DNA of 7,732 bases. Origin: Verrucomicrobiota bacterium (GTDB lineage Bacteria > Verrucomicrobiota > Verrucomicrobiia > Opitutales > Opitutaceae). The position numbers and the translations under genes are program-made. The stretch is taken from positions 1-7,732 of the forward strand of contig JAEZSJ010000090.1 in NCBI GenBank assembly GCA_023443985.1, in the 5' to 3' direction. Shown here piece by piece: positions 1 through 6,513 of this stretch. The stretch's first letter is position 1, and every line of letters starts with the position of its first letter. The notes below the pieces were generated by a model. The model saw only the letters and a list, made by a program, of their open reading frames with translations. It was not told the DNA's origin and ran no database searches.

Positions 1-1149
1 CTCGGCGCCGCGCAGCTGCGCTACCGCCTGCTGCCCTACATCTACTCGCTCGCCTGGCGCAGCACCGCCGAGTCGTACACGATGATGCGCGGTCTCCCGA
101 TGGATTTTCCCGACGACCCCGCCGTCCGGCGGATCGACGACGTGTTCCTGTTCGGCCCCGCGTTTCTCGTGCATCCGATCACCCGCGCGATCTACCACCA
201 GAGCACGCCGCCGGCCGCCACGGTGCCGACCGAGGCGCTGCGCACGCCCACGGGTCAGCCCGGCCTGGCGGTGCAGTATTTCGCCGGACTTGATTTCGAG
301 AAGCCGGCCGGCCGCACGGTCGACACCAAGCTCGAGCACTCCTGGCCCGGGCCGCCGTTGGCCAATCCGCCGCCCGGTCTCGACGGCTTCGACAACTTCT
401 CCGCCCGCTGGGAGGGCACCCTCCACCCGACAGAAGACGGTGAATACGAGCTCGGCGTCGAGTACGACGACGGCGCCCGCCTGTTTGTCGACGGCCAGTT
501 GCTCGTCGACGACTGGAGCTTCGGGGCGAAACGTTACCGCAGCGCCAAGGTGCCGCTCGTCAAGGGCCGCCCGGTGGCCCTGAAGGTCGAGTTCCACCAG
601 GGCGGGCAGAGCCGCTATTTCCGCTTCGCCTGGCGCAGCCCGAGCGACCAGCGCGCCCTCGCGAACCGGCCGAAGACGATCGACAACTCCGTGGCAACCT
701 ACCTGCCCGCCGGTGCCGACTGGTACGACTTCTGGACCGGCGAGCGCCTCTCCGGAGGCCGGACGGCGACCAAGAATTGCCCGCTGAATACCTTCCCGGT
801 CTATGTGCGCGCCGGCTCGATCGTCCCGATGGGACCGGCCGACCTCCAATACGCCACCGAGCGTCCCGACGCCCCGTACGAGATCCGCATCTACCCGGGA
901 GCGAACGCGACCTTCACCGTGTACGAGGACGACGGCGAGACCTACGCCTACGAACGCGGCGAACGCGCGACCTACGACCTGACTTGGGATGACGCGGGCC
1001 GCACCCTCCGCATCGGCGCGCGTCAGGGTTCATTCCCCGGCCTGGTCGCGAGCCGCCGCCTCGACGTTCAGCTCGTGATCCCGGGCGCCGCCCCGGCGAC
1101 CCGCTCCGTCACCTACGACGGGCGGCCGCTCGAAGTGCGTTTCCCCTGA
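1..1149 (+). CDS. GH31 glycosidase, probable alpha-xylosidase with PA14 and DUF5110 (3' part only)
   Basis: The frame is open from base 1 and gives 382 C-terminal residues; the N-terminus and the GH31 catalytic Asp residues lie left of the window. Visible residues 7-60 match the end of a GH31 barrel and the first strands after it (RYRLLPYIYSLAW, then MMRGLPMDF, then FLFGPAFLVHPIT). A PA14 domain (about 88-215, bases 262-645) follows, with the typical Asp156-Asp157-Gly. The post-barrel beta domain then resumes (YLPAGADWYDFWTGE, from about 234). A DUF5110-like sandwich (about 292-350) carries the YEDDGETYAYERGE stretch typical of GH31 tails. PA14 domains are known in xyloglucan-active GH31 alpha-xylosidases such as Cellvibrio japonicus Xyl31A, and this is the main reason for the alpha-xylosidase call; GH31 also includes alpha-glucosidases and other activities. 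The family releases terminal alpha-linked sugars with retention. It is probably the first visible gene of a four-gene operon. The family is near certain; the substrate is inferred. Confidence 0.9.
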   Translation, partial: LGAAQLRYRLLPYIYSLAWRSTAESYTMMRGLPMDFPDDPAVRRIDDVFLFGPAFLVHPITRAIYHQSTPPAATVPTEALRTPTGQPGLAVQYFAGLDFEKPAGRTVDTKLEHSWPGPPLANPPPGLDGFDNFSARWEGTLHPTEDGEYELGVEYDDGARLFVDGQLLVDDWSFGAKRYRSAKVPLVKGRPVALKVEFHQGGQSRYFRFAWRSPSDQRALANRPKTIDNSVATYLPAGADWYDFWTGERLSGGRTATKNCPLNTFPVYVRAGSIVPMGPADLQYATERPDAPYEIRIYPGANATFTVYEDDGETYAYERGERATYDLTWDDAGRTLRIGARQGSFPGLVASRRLDVQLVIPGAAPATRSVTYDGRPLEVRFP

Positions 1150-1193
1150 ACGGCAGGTCGGAAGACCACCTTGCGACGACTCGAACTCCTCCG

Positions 1194-2558
1194 ATGAAAT
1201 CCGCTCTCCCGCTCGCCCTCGGTCTTGCGACCGTCGGTATTCTCCCGGCCCTCCATGCTCGCAATCCGATCATCCAGACGATCTACACGGCCGATCCGGC
1301 GCCGTTGGTCGTGGGCGACACGCTCTATCTCTACACCGGCCACGACGAGGACAACTCGACGTGGTTCACGATGAAGAACTGGCATGTGTTCTCGACCAAG
1401 GACATGGTCAACTGGACGCACCACGGCGTGCGGCTCTCGATCCACGATTTCGAGTGGGTGAAGGACAGCGCCTGGGCCGGCCAAGCGATCGAGCGCGACG
1501 GGAAGTTCTACTGGTACGTGCCCATGGACCAGAAGAGCGGCGGCATGGCGGTGGGCGTCGCCGTTGGCGACGGGCCGCTCGGGCCCTTCCGGGATGCGCT
1601 GGGTAAACCGCTGGTGTTCGACAAATTTGGCGACATCGATCCGACGGTCTTCATCGACCACGACGGCCAGGCCTACCTCGCGTGGGGCAACCCGACCTAC
1701 AAGTTGGTCCGCCTGAACAGCGACATGGTCTCCTACGACACGAGCGTGGGCGACCAGGGCCTCTTCCGCGGGCCGATGACCGTCGCCGCCTTCGGCAAAC
1801 GCGCCGACGACAAACGCGACACCGCCTACGAGGAGGGCCCGTGGATCTATTTCCGCGATGGCCGCTATTACCTGTTCTACGCCGGCGGCCCGGTTCCCGA
1901 GCACCTCGCCTACGCCACCGGCCCGAGCCCGGCCGGACCGTGGACCTATGGCGGCGCGATCATGCCGACGCAGGGTGGGGCGTTCACCAACCACCCCGGC
2001 GTGGTCGACTATCGGGGCAAGACGTACCTGTTCTACCACAACGGCGCGCTGCCCGGCGGCGGGGGCTTCACGCGCTCGGTCTGCGTCGACGAGCTTCGTT
2101 TCAATGCGGACGGCTCGATCACGCCGTTCGACATGACGGTGGATGGGCCGGCGCCGGTCGCCACGCTCGACCCGCGCCAACGCACCGAGGCGGAGACGAT
2201 CGCTTGGGAGTCCGGTATCGAGGTCGAGCCCGGCCCCGAGGGCGGCATGGCCGTGTGCGACATCGATGATGGCGACCACATCGAGGTGCACCACGTCGAC
2301 TTCGGCGCGGTCGCCCCGAAGGCATTTCGCGCGAGCGTGGCGGCGGCGAGCGCCGGCGGCCGCATCGAGGTTCGCCTCGACAGCACGACCGGGCCGCTGG
2401 TCGCCACCGTCCCCGTCGAGGCGACCGGCGGGGAGCAAGACTGGCGCACCTTCGCGGTCCCGAGCACCGGGGCGACCGGTATTCATAATCTCTTCTTTGT
2501 TTTCACCACCGATAGCGGCAAAGCCCGCTTCCGCTTCGATTGGTGGCAGTTCGAGTGA
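1194..2558 (+). CDS. Secreted GH43 glycosidase with C-terminal CBM6 (copy A)
   Basis: This 454-residue protein is probably an arabinofuranosidase or beta-xylosidase acting on arabinoxylan-type side chains; GH43 enzymes invert at the anomeric carbon. Residues 1-22 form a signal peptide (MKSALPLALGL..., likely cleaved after LHA), so it is exported. The five-bladed propeller covers about 24-320. The expected GH43 triad is present: base Asp34 in YTADPAPL, pKa-modulating Asp149 in DIDPTVF, and acid Glu214 in YEEGPW. A CBM6-like beta-sandwich spans about 326-454, opening with RTEAET and closing with FDWWQFE. The ATG at 1194 is chosen because the signal peptide starts there; no Shine-Dalgarno sequence precedes it. 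It starts 44 bp after the GH31 stop and ends 11 bp before its paralogue. Compared with copy B, the loop at 283-294 is shorter and glycine-rich (NGALPGGGGFTR). The family is certain; the exact linkage cut cannot be read from sequence. Confidence 0.93.
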   Translation: MKSALPLALGLATVGILPALHARNPIIQTIYTADPAPLVVGDTLYLYTGHDEDNSTWFTMKNWHVFSTKDMVNWTHHGVRLSIHDFEWVKDSAWAGQAIERDGKFYWYVPMDQKSGGMAVGVAVGDGPLGPFRDALGKPLVFDKFGDIDPTVFIDHDGQAYLAWGNPTYKLVRLNSDMVSYDTSVGDQGLFRGPMTVAAFGKRADDKRDTAYEEGPWIYFRDGRYYLFYAGGPVPEHLAYATGPSPAGPWTYGGAIMPTQGGAFTNHPGVVDYRGKTYLFYHNGALPGGGGFTRSVCVDELRFNADGSITPFDMTVDGPAPVATLDPRQRTEAETIAWESGIEVEPGPEGGMAVCDIDDGDHIEVHHVDFGAVAPKAFRASVAAASAGGRIEVRLDSTTGPLVATVPVEATGGEQDWRTFAVPSTGATGIHNLFFVFTTDSGKARFRFDWWQFE

Positions 2559-2569
2559 GTCCAGCACCC

Positions 2570-3931
2570 ATGAAAACCTCTCCCACCGTCGCTTGTCTCC
2601 GTAGTTCGTTTCTCGCCGTGGCGGGCGCTTGGGCGCTCGTCGCGCACGCCGCGGAGCCGATCATCCAGACGAACTTCACTGCCGACCCGGCCCCGCTCGT
2701 GCACGACGGCGTTGTCTACCTCTACACCAGCCACGACGAGGACGATTCGCCGCCCGGCCAGGGGCGGTTCCTGATGAAGGACTGGAAGTGCTACACGTCG
2801 ACCGATCTGGTCAACTGGACCGACCACGGCACCGTCGCCTCGCTCGCGACCTTCCCGTGGGCGGTGCAGGCCAACGACGCCTGGGCGCCGCAGGTGATCG
2901 AGCGCGCGGGCAAGTTCTACCTCTACGCGCCCATCAGCGTCGAGGGTTGGCCGAAGAACGTCATCGCCGTGGCGGTGGCCGACAACCCCCTCGGGCCGTT
3001 CAAGGACGCGCTCGGCCGCCCGCTGATCGACAAGGCCGAGGGCTACATCGATCCCACGGTCTTCGTCGCCGACGACGGCCAGGCCTACCTCTACTTCGGC
3101 AACCCGCACCTCTGGTACGTGAAACTCAGCGACGACATGGTCTCGTACACCGGGCCGATCGTACAGGAGCCGACCAAGCCGGAGAACTACCAGGAGGGCC
3201 CCTGGTTCTACAAACGCGGCGGCCATTACTACATGGCCTACGCGTCGACGTGTTGCCCCGAGGGGATCGGCTACGCGATGAGCGACCGTCCGACGGGGCC
3301 GTGGACGTACCAGGGCTACATCATGCGTCCGGACCGGCGCTCCACCGGCAATCATCCGGGCATCATCGACTACAAGGGCGGCTCCTATGTCTTCGGTTTC
3401 AACTTCAAGCTGAACTTTGCGATCACCGAAAAACACCACGAGCGCCGCTCGGTGTGCGTGGCGAAGCTCGACTACAACCCCGACGGCACCATCCGCGAGC
3501 TGCCGTGGTGGGAGGAGGCGCCGGCCGTCGCGCCGCTCGGCACGCTCGACCCGTACCGCCGCGTCGAAGGCGAGACCATCTGCTGGAGCGAAGGCATCAA
3601 GACCGCCGCCGATGGCCGCGGCGGCCTCTGGGTGTATCCGACGCTCGAACGCGCCTACCTCAAGGTCCGGGGCGCCGATCTGGCCGGCGGCGCGAAGAGC
3701 TTCCGCGCCGCAGTCGCCGCCGCCGCGCCGGGCGCGACGATCGAGGTCCGTCTGGACCAGGTCTCCGGCCCGCTGCTCGGCACCTGCACGATTCCGAACA
3801 CCGGCGGGGTGGCGCAATGGGCGACCGTTGCGTGCCCGCTGGTTGAAACCGCCGGTGTCCACGATGTCTTCCTCGTCTTCGCCGGTCCGGTGGCGGCGAC
3901 CCCGCGTCTCGACTGGTGGCAGGTCGAATAA
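2570..3931 (+). CDS. Secreted GH43 glycosidase with C-terminal CBM6 (copy B)
   Basis: This 453-residue protein is a tandem paralogue of the preceding gene with the same architecture. An ATG at 2540 is in frame, but it lies inside the upstream gene and would put ten extra residues (MVAVRVSPAP) before the signal peptide. The ATG at 2570, directly followed by MKTSPTVACLRSSFLAVAG, is therefore preferred. The signal peptide is about 1-28, ending AHAA before EPIIQT. The GH43 propeller (about 29-320) keeps base Asp39 (FTADPAPL), modulator Asp161 (YIDPTVF) and acid Glu209 (YQEGPW). The CBM6-like domain (about 327-453) opens RRVEGET and ends LDWWQVE. A neighbouring Cys228-Cys229 pair (STCCPEG) and a His-rich loop (TEKHHERRS, 286-294) are both absent from copy A. 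Likely role: removal of arabinose or xylose side chains outside the cytoplasm. The family and layout are secure; the difference in substrate from copy A is inferred. Confidence 0.93.
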   Translation: MKTSPTVACLRSSFLAVAGAWALVAHAAEPIIQTNFTADPAPLVHDGVVYLYTSHDEDDSPPGQGRFLMKDWKCYTSTDLVNWTDHGTVASLATFPWAVQANDAWAPQVIERAGKFYLYAPISVEGWPKNVIAVAVADNPLGPFKDALGRPLIDKAEGYIDPTVFVADDGQAYLYFGNPHLWYVKLSDDMVSYTGPIVQEPTKPENYQEGPWFYKRGGHYYMAYASTCCPEGIGYAMSDRPTGPWTYQGYIMRPDRRSTGNHPGIIDYKGGSYVFGFNFKLNFAITEKHHERRSVCVAKLDYNPDGTIRELPWWEEAPAVAPLGTLDPYRRVEGETICWSEGIKTAADGRGGLWVYPTLERAYLKVRGADLAGGAKSFRAAVAAAAPGATIEVRLDQVSGPLLGTCTIPNTGGVAQWATVACPLVETAGVHDVFLVFAGPVAATPRLDWWQVE

Positions 3932-3952
3932 CCCGACAACCACGACAACCCT

Positions 3953-5587
3953 ATGCGTTCATCCTCCCTGCTCTGCACTGTCTCGCTCCTGACCGCGGCC
4001 GCTTGCACCGGCTTCGGCGCCGCACCGGCCGCTGTCGCACCGGCGGCCTCGGCCAACGCCACGGCGCCGATCCTCACGCCGCCAGCGCCGGCGACCCCGC
4101 GCGTCAACGGCCCCGGCGTCTTCGGCGTGCGCCCGGGGGCGCCGTTCCTCTACGCGATCCCGGCGACTGGCCAGCGGCCGATGACGTTTGCCGTCGACGG
4201 GCTGCCGGTGGGCCTGCAACTGGACGCCGCCACCGGCCGCATCACCGGCTCCGTGACCGAGGGTGGTGAATACAAGGTGACGCTGCGGGCGAAGAACGCC
4301 CTCGGCGAGGCGGCGAAGACGTTTCGCATCGTCGTGGGCGACCGCATCGCGCTCACGCCGCCGATGGGCTGGAGCAGTTGGAACTGCTGGGGTGACGCCG
4401 TGAGCCAGGAGCTCGTGCTCAGCTCCGCGCGCGCGATGGCGGCCAAAGGGCTCCGCGATCACGGCTGGACCTACATCAACATCGACGACGGCTGGCAGGC
4501 GCCGCGTGGTGGCGCGTTCAACGGGATCCAAGGCAACAAGAAGTTTCCCGACATGAAGGCGCTCGGCGACGAGATCCACGCGCTCGGGCTGAAGTTTGGC
4601 ATCTACTCCAGCCCCTGGACCGGCACCTACGCCGGCTACGTCGGCGGCTCCTCCGACAACGCCGATGGCACGTACCCGTGGGTGGTCGCGGGCGACGTGG
4701 ACGAGTTCTACCACCTCAACAAGGACCCGAAGGCGCCGGACGCGAAGCCGGCCTGGGTCAACTGGCACTTCGGCAAACACTCCTTCGCCGCGGCCGATGC
4801 GCGCCAGTGGGCGGAGTGGGGCATCGACTACCTGAAATACGACTGGTTCCCCAACGACGTGGCGCACGTGCAGGAGATGACCGAGGCGCTGCGCGCAACC
4901 GGCCGCGACATCGTCTACAGCCTCTCGAACACCGGCATCTACGACAACGCGTCCGACTACGTGCGCCTGAGCAACCTCTGGCGCACCACCGGCGACATCG
5001 TCGACACCTGGGACAGTGTCAGCCGCAACGGCTTCTCCCAGGACCGCTGGGCCGCGTACACCGGTCCCGGCCACTGGGCGGATCCGGACATGCTCGTGCT
5101 CGGCCATGTCGGCTGGGGCCCGAACCTGCACCCGACGCGCCTCACGCCCGACGAGCAGTACTCGCACATGAGCCTCTGGTGCCTGCTCTCGGCGCCGTTG
5201 CTGCTCGGCTGCGATCTCGCGCAGATCGACGACTTCACCCTCGGCCTGCTCACGAACGACGAGGTGCTCGCGATCAACCAGGACGCGCTCGGCAAACAGG
5301 CGACGCAGTTCAGCAACATCGACGGCAAGATCGTCTACGCGAAGACCCTCGAGGACGGCTCCTACGCCGTGGGCCTCTTCAACCGCGGCGAGCAGGAGCA
5401 GACCATCACCCTGAAGTGGGGCCCGTGGGGCAACCTGCCGACGGAGCGCGTGGGCATGGTCTTCCGTGTGCGTGATCTCTGGCGACAGCAGGATCTCGGC
5501 GAGTTCAAGGACAGCTTCGAGGCCAAGGTCGCGCCGCACGGCGTCGTGCTCGTCCGTCTGTTTGCGGTTTCCGAAACTGCACCCTGA
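3953..5587 (+). CDS. Secreted GH27 alpha-galactosidase with N-terminal Ig-like domain
   Basis: This 544-residue protein probably hydrolyses terminal alpha-galactosyl residues with retention. An export signal covers about 1-24. Cys18 in LTAAAC could be a lipoprotein cleavage site, although Ala rather than Leu at -3 makes that weak. An Ala/Pro-rich linker leads to a putative Ig (He_PIG) domain at about 55-129, with GLPVGLQLDAATGRITG. The GH27 barrel starts at 131 (RIALTPPMGWSSWNCWG). Substrate-binding Asp178-Asp179 lie in IDDGWQ. The likely nucleophile is Asp297 in YLKYDWFPND, and the likely acid/base is Asp348 in WRTTGDI. GHWADPDML (373-381) and LLGCDL are further family signatures. A C-terminal beta domain runs from about 460. 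The usual Asp-Asn-Cys around the nucleophile is replaced by Asp-Trp-Phe. The start is 21 bp after the upstream stop, with no Shine-Dalgarno sequence. GH27 also contains beta-L-arabinopyranosidases, which cannot be excluded. Confidence 0.88.
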   Translation: MRSSSLLCTVSLLTAAACTGFGAAPAAVAPAASANATAPILTPPAPATPRVNGPGVFGVRPGAPFLYAIPATGQRPMTFAVDGLPVGLQLDAATGRITGSVTEGGEYKVTLRAKNALGEAAKTFRIVVGDRIALTPPMGWSSWNCWGDAVSQELVLSSARAMAAKGLRDHGWTYINIDDGWQAPRGGAFNGIQGNKKFPDMKALGDEIHALGLKFGIYSSPWTGTYAGYVGGSSDNADGTYPWVVAGDVDEFYHLNKDPKAPDAKPAWVNWHFGKHSFAAADARQWAEWGIDYLKYDWFPNDVAHVQEMTEALRATGRDIVYSLSNTGIYDNASDYVRLSNLWRTTGDIVDTWDSVSRNGFSQDRWAAYTGPGHWADPDMLVLGHVGWGPNLHPTRLTPDEQYSHMSLWCLLSAPLLLGCDLAQIDDFTLGLLTNDEVLAINQDALGKQATQFSNIDGKIVYAKTLEDGSYAVGLFNRGEQEQTITLKWGPWGNLPTERVGMVFRVRDLWRQQDLGEFKDSFEAKVAPHGVVLVRLFAVSETAP

Positions 5588-5611
5588 GCGCAGCGCACGC
5601 GTGTCCAATCC

Positions 5612-5639
5612 CGCCGCGGCGCTCACCCGCGCCGCAGCG
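5612..5639. terminator. GC-rich inverted repeat at the convergent gene junction, possible terminator
   Basis: Bases 5612-5622 pair with 5629-5639 as an 11-bp stem around a 6-nt loop (tcaccc). The inner seven pairs are perfect (gcggcgc / gcgccgc). The single imperfect pair, 5615 with 5636, is C-A in forward-strand RNA but becomes a G-U wobble in reverse-strand RNA, so the reverse transcript folds better. The repeat starts 25 bp after the GH27 stop and contains the methyltransferase stop codon. No T-run follows on either strand, so it is not a standard intrinsic terminator. Such repeats also arise by chance in G+C-rich DNA. Confidence 0.3.
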
Positions 5640-6513
5640 CGAGCACGTCCTGACGAAAGTCCCAGCTCTTCTCCTGATAGTCGACCAACCGCAGCCCGGC
5701 GGCGGACAGCAGGTGCCCGGTGAGATAGTCGCGCCGGACGAGGCTGAAACCGTAGTCGGATTGGCCGGCGTAGTCGACGTACGCGAAACCGCGCGCGCGG
5801 CACTCGGCGAGCAGTCGCGAGACGCTCGCCGGATCAAGGTCGGCGCGGCTGCGACCGTTGGCGAGTTCCGCTTCGGTGGCGCGCCCGTGCACGGTGACCA
5901 CGAGCACTCCGTCGGGGGCGAGCAGGCCGCGGAAGAAGCGGAGGAAATCGAGGCACGCCTCCTCGCGCAGGTGGGTGAGCAGCGAGCCGCACCAGATCAG
6001 ATCGAAGGGCCCTTGGAGCGGGATGTCCGCGACGGCCTTGGCCGAGACGACCGGCTCGGCGCCGAACGTGCGCGCGCAGAACGCGACGCCTTCGGCCTGG
6101 AGGTCGCAGGCGGTCAGGCGGGCCGTGGGAAACGCCTTGCGCAGAAAACGGGTCACGCGGCCGTGGCCGCAGGGCAGATCGAGGATCGTCCGAATCGACG
6201 CCGGATCTCGGTCGGCTGCCGCGATGGCCGCCTTGATGCAGTGCAGCGCCGACGCGCCGACGTCGAAATAGTGGTCGGCGTTGCCGAGAAACATGTCGTC
6301 GCCCGGCGCGATCTCGCGGCTCACCCCGATCATCGGATCCGCCTGCCGCACCCACGCGCGGCCCTCGTGGTGGCCATGCAGCACGAAATGCTGCCAGGCG
6401 GAGCCCACGACACCGGCCTCGACCGCCGCCGCGACATCGCCATGCAGTCGCAGGTAGCCTTGTTCGGAGAACTCGCCACGCGGCGGGAGTGCGGGGTCGG
6501 CGGATGGATTCAT
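5623..6513 (-). CDS. Class I SAM-dependent methyltransferase with N-terminal EGR-type module
   Basis: This 296-residue soluble protein has no signal peptide. Residues 15-52 resemble a short module seen in front of glycan-related enzymes (GYLRLHGDVAAAVEAG ... HFVLHGHHEGR); this recognition is from memory. A class I Rossmann methyltransferase fold covers about 80-225. The SAM-binding loop is LDLPCGHGR (111-119), a variant of D-x-G-x-G-x-G with Pro-Cys in place of the first Gly region. The acidic ribose-binding residue at the end of strand 2 is Asp137 (TACDLQ). PFDLIWCGSLLTHL (169-182) is the strand-4 region, and LLAPDGVLVVTVHG is the later strand. The ATG at 6513 overlaps the upstream glycosyltransferase stop as ATGA, so translation is probably coupled. 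The partner suggests methylation of a surface sugar or glycan lipid, but the substrate cannot be read from the sequence. The fold is confident; the role is inferred. Confidence 0.85.
   Translation of the reverse strand: MNPSADPALPPRGEFSEQGYLRLHGDVAAAVEAGVVGSAWQHFVLHGHHEGRAWVRQADPMIGVSREIAPGDDMFLGNADHYFDVGASALHCIKAAIAAADRDPASIRTILDLPCGHGRVTRFLRKAFPTARLTACDLQAEGVAFCARTFGAEPVVSAKAVADIPLQGPFDLIWCGSLLTHLREEACLDFLRFFRGLLAPDGVLVVTVHGRATEAELANGRSRADLDPASVSRLLAECRARGFAYVDYAGQSDYGFSLVRRDYLTGHLLSAAGLRLVDYQEKSWDFRQDVLALRRG
6510..6513 (-). promoter_or_regulatory. ATGA stop/start overlap coupling glycosyltransferase to methyltransferase
   Basis: Read on the reverse strand, the methyltransferase ATG (6513-6511) and the glycosyltransferase TGA (6512-6510) share the tetranucleotide ATGA. 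No Shine-Dalgarno-like sequence lies in the preceding 20 bases. Ribosomes finishing the first gene therefore probably re-initiate on the second, keeping the two proteins in fixed proportion. The overlap is seen directly; the coupling is inferred. Confidence 0.6.

Noticed and set aside
1156..1167. Short inverted repeat ggtc-ggaa-gacc between GH31 and GH43 copy A, considered as a terminator or operator.
   Set aside because: The stem has only 4 bp and no T-run; it is expected by chance.
2540..2542. The upstream ATG for GH43 copy B.
   Set aside because: It lies within the preceding gene and puts ten residues before a good signal peptide that begins at the ATG at 2570.
3934..3950. Direct repeat cgacaacc (3934-3941 and 3943-3950) just before the GH27 start.
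   Set aside because: Two 8-base copies are too little to call a binding site or slippage element.
1113..5803. Three long reverse-strand reading frames (1113-2567, 2483-3943, 3959-5803; 484-614 codons) lying opposite the GH43 and GH27 genes.
   Set aside because: They mirror the sense genes almost exactly, encode Arg/Val/Ala/Asp-rich sequence with no recognisable motif, and are the usual result of G+C-rich third codon positions. The two opposite the paralogous GH43 genes resemble each other only because the sense strands do.
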